Positions 27,201 to 39,800 of a DNA stretch of 64,000 bases are shown piece by piece. Source of the DNA: Lagopus muta (lineage: Eukaryota; Chordata; Aves; Galliformes; Phasianidae). Positions within the stretch are counted from its first letter, which is position 1, and every line of letters begins with the position of its first letter. The notes beneath the pieces are model-generated. The model did no database searches and had not been told where the DNA came from. It saw nothing but the letters and a program-made list of their open reading frames with translations. The translations under genes and the position numbers were made by a program. The DNA is taken from assembly GCF_023343835.1 (NCBI RefSeq), contig NC_064433.1:134443957-134507956 (forward strand), read 5' to 3'.

Positions 27201-30200
27201 ACCAATTAGCTTTTTTTTGTTTGTTTGTTTTAAATCTACAAGAGGTTGCAAAGTATCATCTGATTGGAAATTAACTGTAAGCATTTTTGAAAATCCATTC
27301 TTGTTCATTAACTTTGGGGGGGGGGGGAAAAAAAGAATGCTTATTATTTTTGCAAAATTAAGATACAAGTAAATGGATGCTTTTAACAGTGCCAGCTAAG
27401 TTGCCTTTTCTTAAAGCTATCTGCAATGTTTTGTGTGCCAAAAATCACATGTTAAGAAGCTAAATAGCTCTGTATATCTCACTGTCCACACTTAGTTGGG
27501 ATTGAAATAATTCTGACCTGCATCTCACAGGAATGGAAAGCTGCCTCAAGTAAGAACTATTAAACAAAAAATCTTCATAGGTTTAAATGCAGAGAAAGCT
27601 CTTACACAGCAGTCAATATTTCCCACTTTCAAATGTCAAAAATTAACAAAACTGATTTTCAGGTCTAATTACAGATGGGATTTGGTGGGAAACAGAAAGC
27701 AATGTACAAAATAAATCTGATTGCACTGAAAGAAACCCCATTGTGTTCCCAGTCTCCCAAAATAATGGTTAAGCAGTTTTAGTTTATTAAGATTGTGGAA
27801 AAAAAAATAAATGTTCTGAGGATTGTAATTATTTATGGTATAACTAGATTTTGGAATTGCTTGCTTTTTGCAGGAATTACAATGAAACCCTGACAGCTCA
27901 AACAGAAGTTGCATGTTTTGCTTCAAGAACTCACATCCATGCTGAGTAAAATGCTGCCATCTTTTGGTTGTACTCCACAGAAACAGGTACAGAAGACCTC
28001 CAGCGTGTTACCTTTGCAAACACAAGCAGTAGTTGCTACTTCTGCTGCAGCTGCTCCTAGGTCATTGGCTATAACTCTGTTATCCTTGTCTTCAGTCATG
28101 GACTGTCATTCAGAGCTACTGTGCAAACTCTACACAAAAAGGAATCCTGTCCCCAAACAAACAAACAAAAAATTAAAAATCCCCCAGATCACCACAAAAC
28201 AAAGAGATATAAAAAGGGACAGACAAACAGACGTGAAAAGTTCTGGTTTTCTTTACAGTAAGACCACCACTTCCCTTCCCTTGGAAATGAATTTCCCTGA
28301 CTAGAGATGTTTTTCACCTCCTAAAGACATCAGGAATAGTAAGTTGAGGAGTGAGCCTCTGACGGGAGCTCACTGCTCAGGAGATTCCTGGGGGCTGCTT
28401 TTATGAGTGAAGGCACCCATGTGCACCTGTGTGTGTAGTGAGCCATCTGTGGTCTAACACCTCTCCTGCTTCAGGAAATCTGCTACTTTAATTTAAATAA
28501 TAGTGCCTTTCAAAGGAATATCTGCCTAACAACAGAAGCCCCAAGGATATAACCAAAATGCACAGGTGTTTTTTCCTTCTTTTTAGAATTCAACGTTTTT
28601 GTTTTATATGTTACGAACGGCCCTGGGCCCTTTCCATTTTCTACTATGCAAGAATGACACCTCCTGCTAGCAGAGATCTGTAGTACACTGGTGCAAAAAT
28701 GCCTGTGTTTGAAACACAGCAATCCATAAATCCAGCTGGAGACCAAACATTAGCATTTAAATATTAGCCATCCTTTTACAGGCTGATGAATAGAAAAAAA
28801 AAATAATTACTTATCTGTTCTCTTGTTAAAAAGTAATTGCCAATGGTATGCCCAACAGCAATTAATGCCTGCCCAGTACGTAAATGTTTCTCAGCTCTTC
28901 TTTCACACTGTCCAGGGACTCTGTCAAAAAAGATAATGCTCACACTCATTACTTATCACGTTGAGGATTATTCGCACATACGAAAAATTATATTTGAGAG
29001 TACTGTAGAATTTAGCTTCCTGGTGGTATTCATTAACTTGCGTTGCATGTACTGGGCATTTGAAAATCAATGCTGATTTGCCCTCTGTGAGCTTTCAGAG
29101 ATGCAGCACAATGAACTGGTATTTGGAAGACAAACTCAAAACAACAGCCATCTCAGAAATGTACTTATATCAAGTACGTGCATTGTTGACACAGGTATTA
29201 TTCTACATTCTGTATTTGTCTTTCTGATCTGGTCATTTTGCTGAACTAGTAATATTAGTCATAAAGGCTAAAGCTCAATTTTTCCACTGCTGAATGTGAC
29301 TACTGTCAGACTGTGCCCCATCAGCCCATTGGGAGCAGTTACATCCAAGGAAATACCTATTTCAGGGAGAAAGAGGTACGGGTGTATGAATCCAGGTTGC
29401 TGGCAGAAACCATTTGATCCCATTTGCACAACTCTGAAGTATCAGCAAAGAGGAGCTACTCAGAGTTTTGGGAGAATATTTCTAGACCTGAGCCTATCTT
29501 GCTGGCTCTTAAAAAGCAAATTTTTATGCTCAGTCGCACTGAAGTTGCATCACTGAAAAGAGTCACAGAAGTGATTTGCATAGTAGTAATATTTTTTCTT
29601 TGTATAGACTTCATCTTTGAGTGTTAAACTATAGTCCATTGGCTTAGAACAAACTTATGCATAATAAAATTAAATACATCAGTGAGTCTTGTTCTACAGA
29701 ATTGGAGCCTGCTTGCCTCCTTCACTGTCTCTTCACTTGGTGTTTACTGCCTGGGTGTTCACATGGCTGATTCTGTACCACACAGATTTACTATGGATTT
29801 GCTGGTTGCTGCCAAAGTTAGGACACACATCCACATGACTGAGGTGCCTATTCTTGTTTTCCTAAGGTGGCAGTGCTAACTACAGAACCTGACAAGTATT
29901 CTGCAAATCAATTTTTGCAGGACTTCAATCCTCATTCAATTACATTTTTGGCCAGGATTGTCATAAAGCCTTCAAAGCATTCTCTTAGGGATTTTTAATC
30001 ACCAATGCCAAGAAAAAACAGCTGTCATCTTGCTAAAAAATCTACTTAGTTTTGCAAGAACCTTGGCTCTTGTATGACATGGCTGCTCTTGTTGGCAGCG
30101 TGCATACATCTGCTGCAAAACCTTGTTCTTCAATTAGGTCTAACATAGGAAATAGAAAGCAAATACGTATTTTGCAAATGATTCTTGGTTAAAACATGCT

Positions 30201-33200
30201 TCTGAAATCAGCAGCACTGTTAAATCCTTATAATACTGGAAACATGGTTATTCCAAATTTTTGTGTTCAAGTCATGACTTGGATAAGCCTGGGTGACAGA
30301 TACAAACTTGTACAGGCAAGTATTGATGGGCAGTTCATCTGAAAGGCTCTTTTAATGGATAAATGTATTGTTCATGGGGAATGACAGTAAAAGCTATTGT
30401 TAGATTTTGTAGCTATTTAATAAAACTGTGGGAGGCTATATGTTCCTATATTTGGAGCCTAAAGAATGAGAGCTCTCCAAATTTCAGATAGAATAAAATG
30501 CATGCTAAGCATTGACTTTAATTTAACTAAAGTCAGAACACTATCAGTTGTTCTTTCCAGCGTGTTCTCACAGACCATCTGCAAATCCACCATTTACTAG
30601 AGGGTCACAGACTAGCAAGTTAGAAGTATCATAAAATGTTGCTTTTCCCCAATTGTGAAAAATATCATGGAACTGGCATTTTTTGTGGGACATCATCTGA
30701 TATATTTTTCTGAGACAAGTCATATTTTAGTTCCATCATGACAGACTTGGAAGACATGATGTTTTAGCTAAAGGAGAGTTATAAAGTCTGGGAGAGCACC
30801 AAGAGAGAAGCAGCAGAGTTAAAACAGCAGAGAGACAGATGAGAGAAGTATCATCCATCTCACAACTATATTTTTTTTTACAAAAATGGAATCTGTCTCC
30901 AACTAGGATACAACATTTTTGTAATAGAGGATAAAACATTTTTGTAAAAAAAAATTTTGCCAAGGGATTTGTGAGCAAGGGAGAAAGGAGGTCTCCCTTT
31001 TTTAATTACAATGCTCTGGTGCACTGGGAGAGATCAGAATAACAACAGTCATGGAAATGGAAGTATCTTTTTAAAATTCTCTTGAAATGCCTGCTCTTAA
31101 GATACTCGGTTTGTGTTACATGAGAAATCTTGTTGCTATGCTTTGACAGACTGGGCTTTGCTTTAAAATGAATAGAAATAATTTTCAACCCCAGGAAACA
31201 GAATATGTTCATGGAAAAAGTTCCCCTTCAAGGCCAATTGCTAAGAATGAGGCAAGAATGGGATAAAAGTTTAGAAATATAGATTTTACTCTCAACTTAA
31301 ATGAAGACAAATGGAGACAAAAGTTGCCAGGTAGTAGTTTTGAGTCTCTAGTCATACTATTTGAAAATTAAAGAGATTCTCTGCATGACACAAAATGTAC
31401 CTTTTTCATGCATGCATATATCAGATGGGTAAATCCAGTGTCAGAAATGTTGCATATTATTCAGTTTTAAAGGTTATAGAAATTTCAGGTTGATTTAACT
31501 TTCGAGTCTTCCAAATTTGCTTACATTATTTGACTTCTTTTAAATAGCCTTTTTAGAAAGACATGCAGTGTAAAATGAGTAGCTTTGAGGTCCTTTTGTA
31601 GTTTTCATGGGTCTATTTTAACTGGGGTCACATATGAAATGACCTTAAATAAGTGCAAGTGTTTATACATTAAAGTTCTGATGTTCACATATCCAAACGA
31701 ATCCAAAAACTAGAGATTCAAGTAAGAAAATAAAAGTTTGATAAGCTCTGCTGGTGTAATAGACCTTCTAGCTGCCAGATAACCTCCATGCTACAAAGCA
31801 AATTTTGACTCATGCCAATCTTCAAAACATACATTTTCATCCACCCAGTCCTTTTCTTCACCCTAATTCATTTTTCTTCTCTGAATCTTGGTGGGCTCCA
31901 CAGCTGCATCCTTTCTACCGCTGAAAACAGGTTTTTGGTTGAAAAAAAGGCATGCCTCACATTTAGTATGAAATGTAACTCTATTAAAAGTCATCTTTGA
32001 TTCAAATGAACCATTAAACGGTTGTTAAGTGAAGTTAAATGCAGCCTTTCACGGAGAACACAATCAGAGATATAAACAGTTCAGTTCACACCATTGTCCT
32101 GTGGCAAATCTGATATTTGAATGCACTGCTGGTTTGGATTGACAGTATTTTCCCATTTGGACCCAATATTTGGACCCAGTATTTTCCACTCATACTTATT
32201 TGTATATATCTATATATTTGTACATATATGTATACATCTATATCTCCAGCCATCTACTAAATTACAAAGAAGCTGAGTACAATCCAGTTGTCATAGTCCC
32301 TGGTGAGGGGCAGAATGGCCAGCTAGGGCAAAGAAAAAGTAGCTCTTCACCTACCTCGGTTCAAGAAAAAGTCTCTGATTGGACATCAGAAAACTCATCA
32401 GTTTCGTTCCCTTCCCATTGTCCAGGAGAAAAGTTTCTCTAGGATATATCAGATTGGAAAATATGGTGCAAGGAAGAGTGAAGATCTCTGGGTCTGTGTC
32501 TTAGCCTCCTGCATCCCTAAGATAGATGCAAAAGCCCTGGAGGTGAAAGAGAGTCTTAGATAAATGCAAGTGGCAAGTGAGAACTGTTGGATGGTAGGAT
32601 GGGTGACTAAAAAAGCAGCTGTAGCAGACAGAGGCTGTTAGGGAGGTTGTTCAGGGACAGAATTGATTGCTGGGTATACAATGAACAGATGTGTTTGTAG
32701 GAGCTAAATTTGGAACAGTGAGCATCGCAAATATTTCATCTCTCTCTGCTGCTAGCAGGCACACACCTACCTCCAGAAGGGCAATGCAAACTGAGGGCTC
32801 ATCTAATCAAGCCTTCATTTTAAAGTCCTCTTTCTCTGAGGATGCTTGATGTGACTTCTGAGCCTTCAAAAAACACTTTAGAAAAACAATGGAAAATCCT
32901 GGTCTTGTCCCATCTGATTAAAAGTGATGGATCCAACAGAGTGTGGAAGGAGAAAGAAATGCCTGTTATCCATTTTCATAGGGAATGTACTGTCAGTGTA
33001 ACTGGATGGAGAACATCCCCAAGAGACTTCTGTTGGGGTGAGGCTCTGCCAGCTAAATGCAAATAGGTAAAGGTACTTGTCCTCCACAGTCATTTGACCT
33101 TTTTTCTATGCTTTCCCAGGATTCACTGGTTATCTCTTGGCTCCCCAAGGAAACAAGAGGGCAATGACATGAGTGGTTTGGAGGATGAAGCTTAGGCCGT

Positions 33201-36114
33201 TTACCCAGGATTGGCCATGCAGATTTCCCTTGAAGCAAGTATCATGCTACAGAATGAGTAATTTGTATTCACTATAACCTTCAGAAAGAAAGCTACTGGA
33301 AAGAGAAAAAATTTCCTCTCTCTCTGCATCTCAGATGTGCAGTGAGGTGCCCCTGAAGTTAGAGAATCCTCATCGTTGGGACTGACTAGAAAAAGAAGAG
33401 GGTACATTACCAAGGTCAGTGTATGCACACCAGTCAGTATGGAGTCAGGGAGCAGCTGAGATCCGCAGTCTGGATCCAGGCTCTGGGAAATGCTACTCTG
33501 TCTCACATTTATCTTCACAGTCTCTGACTGAATTAAACATCAGCTGATTATGATTGAGAAATTCATCATATAGGCATGTCAGAACCTCACAGACACCTAA
33601 GCGAAATCCCAACCAACTAAAAGAACTGGCTCACTGAATAGTCATGCTATGATAGTCAAAAGATGTGTAAGATAAGATCTATAGACAGGAATAACATTTT
33701 CATTAGGCTAGATAATATGCTTTGAAAACTAGACAAGCCTTATGCACACAAGCTCTTATTTCAAACAGATATTATACTTTATTAGATCACTTTGTGCAAT
33801 GTTGTCTTACTTGCATCATGTTTTTTGCAATTATCAGTTCTGCTGGAGACCCAAAATGCTTAAGCTGTCTGCCCACAGGTATCTAGTGCAATTTGAGATG
33901 CCAGGAGAGCACCTTTTAGAGACTCACACTCCTCTAGATTAGCAGAAAAGTGTTGAACAGGACACTTAATGATGTCTCAAAACACATGAAATACCTGTGT
34001 TCAGATAAATGAACAGAAAGGTTGTTTGTAGCTAAAGAAAACTGAGTTTAACTCACAAATTCTGCATTGGTTTACAAGACATAAACAAATCTTTCTCCAC
34101 ACTTACCAGAATGAATTTTTATTTCTTCTGATGGTGGTTTTATCATAAGTCTTCTCTCATTCCAAAACTGAAATGACTTACATTTTTGTTTCTAAACCTA
34201 AATTTCAGTAGCTGCTTTCAGAGTCTCATCATCATCATATGCTTTGAGCAGAATACAGAGATGATGAGCAATTTCAATTTTGGACTCACATCAGCTGTTC
34301 TCTCTCCAAGCTCACAAACTGTGAAATCTGCACCATCCAGAACATCTAAATGTGGAACTGAAGCCAATGCATTTGTCATTTGCTGCCATTTTTTTATAAG
34401 TAAACAACTAGCTGGGGGTTTCAACCCATGGATTACAAGATCTTTGGTTTCACTTCCAGTATTCGCTGGTAAATTCCTTTACGGTAAGGTTTTTAAGAAT
34501 TACAAATGACTGCAGCCGTGGATGGGCAGAAGGGGAGAGTTTTCCTTTTCTTTATGGCTTCTTATTTCATCATCATGCAAAACAAAATGAACCTAACAAT
34601 ATCAAAACAGCTTTGTTGAAGCCGTGCATAGAGCCGTGTGCCACCACTGTTCAGAGACAGTCTCAGATTATACAGAGTATATAAGAACATCAGTGCTACC
34701 ACTCCATCATTATGAGTTGACCCAATACAATTATGATGACTGGAGCAAATCTGAAATCTTTTTAGTGAAACCAGGGAAAGAGTCAGGAAACATTTTTTCT
34801 CCAGAGAACAGAAGAGATGTTGCCCCTAGGGCTCAGCTGATCATGAAGAAGGATAAACTCAAGAACAAAATGCAAAGCAGAATGATCTGGAATTACCAAG
34901 TCTTTCTCAGAGAGAACTTTAAAAGCTACAGTGATTATAACTGAGGGCAGTAAAAACAGTTCCCATAGTAACATAAGAACATAATGTAAACATCTCTTAG
35001 ACATTCTTAGAGATTGAAGGGTGGCTGCTGAAAGTAGTATGTGACTATTCTATAGACACACTGACCTCCACAGATCATGTAATCAGAGAATATCCCAATC
35101 TCAAAGAGACCCACATTGATCTTCGAATGCAACTCCTGCCTCCGCAAGGCACCGCACAAACATGGTTCCTCATCCCTTGCTTGGCCCTTACACAATGGTG
35201 CACAGCCAGTCTCCAACGTGCTGTTGGAGCATCTCCAGCTGCTACAGAAAGAGCACTGGGGTGGTGAAAGACAGTACAGCTGCACCTATTTGACTGTCAC
35301 ACTGGAGGAACATCACTGATGTTCCCAGTATCGCTTGTACTTCATTCATTTACTGTCCCCTCTTCTGAATGATATTACAGAAGTAGCAAAACTCACACAT
35401 TTTCTTGGAAGCAGGAGGCAGCCAGGAAATCCCTGGGATGTTATGGCATTCCCTGAAAGGAATTCAAATCAAAAATCCCAATTTAATTCCTGAAGCATCA
35501 CCAGAACCAACTTCAAACAGATGCCATACAGAAAATGGCAATTAGTAATGTCAGCAAACTGCCTGGGATCAAAATCACTGAAGCACAGAGTCAGAAAAAT
35601 GAATCAAGCATGTAACTGCCCAATTATTTCTTTGTGCTGATGACATGACACAACTTACTTTTTAAAAACTTCCAAGTTGGTAACTAATAAATGGCAGCAG
35701 ATACATTTCTGATTTATTTCATTCAACAATTCTTGGTTTATTTCACAAAGTAGCTTAACGTATGCTGAATTTTTGAGCAAAATATTGTTATTAACACAAT
35801 AAGTGACACTTAAGGGTTCTCCATTAAGCTTTGACAGCATTGTTTTTGCTTGGCTCTTTAACGGCAGAGGCACCAGTTTGTTCATCTTTAAGCCTGAGGG
35901 GGTGAAAAAGCTGGTAAGTGTGACTAAACAGAAGGTTTCATCACCTGAAGTGGAATATTATGGCCAACACAATTACTTTCCAGGATTTACCTGTAGTCTG
36001 TGAATTTAAGGCTCTTTAGAAGCCCAGCAAGAACCAGAGCTATGAGATGTTTGAGGCATACTCTAGAATATTTTTCTCCCAGTATCTTTATTCAGTGATT
36101 CGTTCCCTGTGGGC
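24253..36114. other. Long intergenic stretch, unassigned
   Basis: Nearly 12 kb with no CR1 or gene that I can recognise. It includes a G12A7 run (27316-27334), a TA-rich patch (about 32200-32245) and (CAAA)n near 28156. The part near 24590-24830 looks like possible regulatory DNA, rich in homeodomain-type TAAT cores. Open frames here (for example 27909-28304 and 34186-34509) show no domain. Confidence 0.45.
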
Positions 36115-36121
36115 TTCCTTT

Positions 36122-36160
<39 letters not shown>

Positions 36161-36200
36161 TTTTTTTTTTTCTTTCTTTCTTTTTTCTTTCTTTTCTTTC
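36115..36200 (+). repeat. Pyrimidine tract, T/CTTT-rich microsatellite
   Basis: An almost pure T and C stretch of about 85 bp made of T runs, TTTTC and TTTC units. It is the source of the long lysine/arginine-like minus-strand frame here. Such tracts are length-polymorphic and can form triplex DNA; its position just before the TATA-like box and CpG island is notable. Confidence 0.9.
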
Positions 36201-36210
36201 TATATAAGAA
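36201..36210 (+). promoter_or_regulatory. TATA-like box left of the CpG island
   Basis: TATATAAGAA directly follows the pyrimidine tract. A start about 30 bases downstream would put the CpG island in the first transcribed exon. A match this short can occur by chance in AT-rich DNA. Confidence 0.35.
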
Positions 36211-36324
36211 GCAGAACAGAAGCACAAAAGAGCAGTTGTAGACAGCAGTAGTAACAGAAAGTGCTGTATTGCAGAGCTGTCAAGCCATGTGCTATTTCTA
36301 TTTCTGAAAACGGGTTTCAGCACG

Positions 36325-36700
36325 CAGTAACTCGGCGCCTGTTCGATCCGCGGTGCAAAGAACACAGCGCGGAATACAAGAGGAGCACAAGAAGGGAGAC
36401 TCCTGTAACAGGGAGGAGGCAGCGGGGAGGCGGCTCCCACGATGTTGGCTGCCCCTTCTCTGCCCATCGCCCCTGACCCGCTATCTGCCCCGCTATTCCA
36501 AAGTTGCCTGTCTTTGTCCCCAGCCTGGGCAAGGACGACGACGAGGAGGACGAGGAGGAGACGGAAGGCGGGGCGAACCCTCCGCTTCCACCCGGTGGAA
36601 AGCGAGCATCGTGCCGCCAGCATCCCCGCCAGCCGCCGCTTCCCGAGCGCGGAGCATCGCCCTGGGCTCGCCGCCTCCGCTGGACACAGGTGGGGGCTGA
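36325..36700. promoter_or_regulatory. CpG island, probable promoter / 5' exon
   Basis: About 35 CpG dinucleotides counted by eye in roughly 375 bp, inside DNA that is otherwise strongly CpG-poor. It holds a (GAC/GAG)n-like run near 36535-36570. CpG islands of this kind usually mark promoters. On the + strand it ends in two good donors: CAG/GTGGGG at 36690 and CAG/GTGGGT at 36733. Inference: it may be the 5' UTR exon of the TMT opsin, whose coding start is 5.5 kb downstream, or the start of an unseen minus-strand or bidirectional transcript. No recognisable protein is encoded on either strand. Confidence 0.8.
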
Positions 36701-36733
36701 CGTGATGTGGTTGTTCTGCGTGCTGGATGCAGG

Positions 36734-37177
36734 TGGGTTCTCTGCTTTTCTGTATATGTTCTCACAAAGAAGCGTCAAAAGTTTGTACTCTGCTGTTAGA
36801 ACAGGAATTTGTGTGGGAAACTGCACATCAGAGGGCTTGCTTTAGTTTTTAAAACACCAGCTAAAAGTAGCTTCTACTTTTCTTCTACGCTGTTTTTCTG
36901 GTCAGAAATTTCACTCGAGTCAACACTATAACTCAAAGGTGGTGAACCTCATAGTGTGTATTCTGTGTTGTGTTGGCTTTGTTCTCACGTTTGTCCTTTT
37001 TCATAACTGCAAACTGCTATGAATATGTCCGTGAGCCTGCATGAAGAGGTCTTCACACAAACAGGGGTTCTGGGAGCTGAGAGGTACCCAAACTCCTAAA
37101 GCATGGAGCTTCCTCTCTTTATCACTTGTCAAGTCCTGCAAAGTGATTTATGGCTCAGAGAGCACAGTTCAGAAGAG
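36734..37177. other. Unassigned DNA right of the CpG island
   Basis: Composition drops quickly to the AT-rich background. No exon, repeat family or clear motif was recognised. Confidence 0.5.
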
Positions 37178-37300
37178 ATCATAGAATTGTTTGAGTAGGA
37201 GAGCTTTAAAAATCTTCTCATCCAACTGCCCTGCAATGAACAGGGACACCTGCAGCTGTTGTAGGGTGCTCAGGGCTCAGTTCAACCCAATCCAGTCAGA
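37178..37300 (-). mobile_element. CR1 3' tail fragment, minus orientation
   Basis: ATCATAGAATTGTTTGAGTA and AACTGCCCTGCAATGAACAG follow the reversed CR1 3' pattern. About 120 bp, diverged. Confidence 0.8.
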
Positions 37301-39137
37301 GATGGGAATACAGTGTTGTCTTCAGTGCTTTGAGGTCCCATACCACTTCCCTTCTTTCAAATCTAAAAAAGAAAAACCCAACTATTTGAACTAATTTGAT
37401 TGTGGATGCTTCTCATTAAAAACAATGCAGTTCCACATTGGAAGTCGAGGTGTAGTGTATACAAACTTAAACTTAGTCCTGTTCCTCCACCCCCACACCC
37501 AATTAAACTAAGCACGCATGCTTTAGACATCATGTCTGGCACTTCATAACATTTCAACTTTAAGATTTGTTGTTGAGATAACTATGAATAGTTTTGAAAT
37601 TGTAGCTCTTGAGTAGAAAGCTAGGTTCATAAATGAAGGAAAACCTCTTATAAAATTGATTTTAATGTCAACAACAGTCTGATTAAATCTGTGTGCATAT
37701 CTGTAAGTGATTTTTTAGCTATATCAGAAAAGAATAACATGAGTGTAATGTAAGAGAGTAACGTAATTTCTTATCAAAATTATTTGGAAATTCCATTTTA
37801 TTAATCTTACACAAATTTATGCACTGTTAAACATAAAAATGAAGTAAGCAACATTTTTGACACTCTACACAACTTTGCAAGGGATGATGATCAAGAATCC
37901 GCCAATAGAAATAAAGAACAAGTTCATTTAAAAAAAAATCTGAAACCCCTGAAATTCGTATGTCCTATGCACTGTTCATTTATGCTTATTTTTGGTCAAA
38001 GAGGAGGTGGAAAACCAGCTTCACTGGTGTAGGATATCGGTCACACTAATGTGTGTTGGCAAGTGCAAACATAAGCCAGACACTCTGACTATCAGTGCCT
38101 ATATTTTCAGAATATAACATCTGAGATAACATCTTTTGAAACACTTTTTTTTTCTTCTGACAGCTTCAGAGAGTCATGCAAGCAATGACGGGTGCCTGTT
38201 TTGCTGTATCTTTAGATTACTAATGTCAGAATTGGTTATCAAAGCTTTTAATAACTGGTGATATTAAAGAACTTTGGTCATGTTTCACCTGGCTGTACGT
38301 TTTTGTATCACTTTGGGTGTGTTTTCAGTCCCACATGAACTATTCCAAGGAGATAATCTGGATGCTCATTTATTTGTTTCAACTACAACTGTAGCTTTTA
38401 TGTATTTATTTAAGTAGAATTAGGAGGATTAGATGAGTTTTGGCACTGGATGACCCTCAGGTTGCTAGAAGCTGAGTCTGAGGTGTCCTGCTGGAGCTCA
38501 GAGACTGGCAGTGCAGCAGGTCACTGGTAAGACAGTGTGGTAAAAAGAAACCTCCATAAAGCAAGCAGAGCGTCCAGAGGAAAAAGAAAACAAGTGAAGC
38601 TTCAAGCATGCAAGCCCATCTTCAGGTGGTTTTCAGGAATGCTTGTTAGCACCAACTAGAAGCTAATATTAGGTAAGAACTAGACCAGTTCTTTCAAGGG
38701 ATGCGTATGGGAGTTTGGTGTCTAGTGAAATCTGAATTTGGTTTACTTTTTATTCAAAGGTGTGAAAACCTTAGCACTTCTTACTACTACTGAGCTCTTT
38801 TTCTGCAAGGAGACTTGCACACAGCCCAGATCTTCAGGTGTTTCTCTCTGCATGCTCCTGTCTCTTCAGCTCTCCCAAGACTTTTCAGACCATACCTTAG
38901 TGTGTCCTTTTAGTCATCTTTCACTTTCAAATGGCCATGGTTTGACCATATCTCAGCTCACATGGTGTGTCTTACCTTTATAAAAAGATATGTTACACTG
39001 ATGTACTAGGCACCGCTCCTCTTCTCTGATCACCAAGATGCCCATGCTGGGCACACCAGGACAGAACCCATTGCACTGATGCCAGATACATTGTAGGCTG
39101 CCCCTTGCAAGCTCCTGTCCTGCGGTTAGAGGAGAAA
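37301..39137. other. Unassigned upstream or 5' intron DNA
   Basis: AT-rich. No exon or repeat family recognised. If the CpG island is the opsin 5' exon, this is intronic. Confidence 0.45.
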
Positions 39138-39293
39138 GAATCATAGAATGGCTTGGGTAGGAAGGGACCTCAAAACCATCTAGTTAGAGCATCGTGATCT
39201 AGCTGTAGGTGTCCTTGTTTGTTGCAGGGGAATTGAACTAGATGACCTTTAAGAATCTCTTCCAACTCAGTTAAGTCTGCAATTTGATGATTC
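39138..39293. mobile_element. Two CR1 tails in opposite orientation
   Basis: 39138-39180 is a minus-orientation tail (GAATCATAGAATGGCTTGGG). 39190-39293 is a plus-orientation end (GTCCTTGTTTGTTGCAGGGG, GAACTAGATGACCTTTAAG). They lie body to body. Confidence 0.8.
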
Positions 39294-39295
39294 CT

Positions 39296-39535
39296 GCCCA
39301 TGGGCAGGGCTGCCCCCCACCAGCTCAGGCTGCCCAGGGCCCCATCCAACCTGGCCTTGAGCTCCTTCAGGGATGGGGCGCCACAGCTTCTCTGGGCAGC
39401 TGTGCTAGCACCTCACCACCCTTTGAGTAATAATTTCTTCCAAATATCTAATCTAAATCTACCCATTATTGGTTTAAAGCTATCAGCCCTTGTCCTGTCA
39501 CTACACTCACTGATAATCGCAACACTCCATGATAA
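39296..39535 (-). mobile_element. CR1 fragment, minus orientation
   Basis: CCATCCAACCTGGCCTTGAG and TAATCTAAATCTACCC show the reversed CR1 3' block, without its terminal tail. It abuts the preceding plus-oriented end. Confidence 0.9.
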
Positions 39536-39678
39536 AGGAGAAAAATCTGGGTTTTGTCTAGATGCTTGGTGTAGAGCTAAATGCTACCCAGCTTGGTCAG
39601 CTGAATGCTACCCAGAGAATAAATGTTCTTTTTAAAAACTCTGCAAATATGAATGTTTAATATATATTTAAAAAATGT

Positions 39679-39800
39679 TCATAGAATCATAGAATCACCA
39701 AGGCTGGAAAAGACCTCCAACACCATCCAGTCCAACCATCCACCTACCACAAATATTTCCCCACTAAACCACGTCCTTCAGTACAACATCTAACACATAT
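39679..39800 (-). mobile_element. CR1 3' end, minus orientation
   Basis: Tail units CATAGAATCATAGAATC, then GGCTGGAAAAGACCTCCAAC and CCAGTCCAACCATCCACC. About 120 bp, a different subfamily from the neighbour at 39.3 kb. Confidence 0.92.

Noticed and set aside
36325..36375. tRNA-like T-loop (GTTCGATCC)
   Set aside because: No matching acceptor, D or anticodon arms around it.
36063..36623. 186-codon minus-strand frame with a signal-peptide-like LLLVLLVVVLAQAG
   Set aside because: The hydrophobic run is the reverse reading of a GAC/GAG run in the CpG island and the rest runs into the T/C tract. No domain follows; treated as compositional.
36504..36845. Plus-strand acidic frame (GKDDDEEDEEETEGG) in the CpG island
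   Set aside because: Same triplet-like run read on the other strand. It crosses two good splice donors and matches no protein I know.
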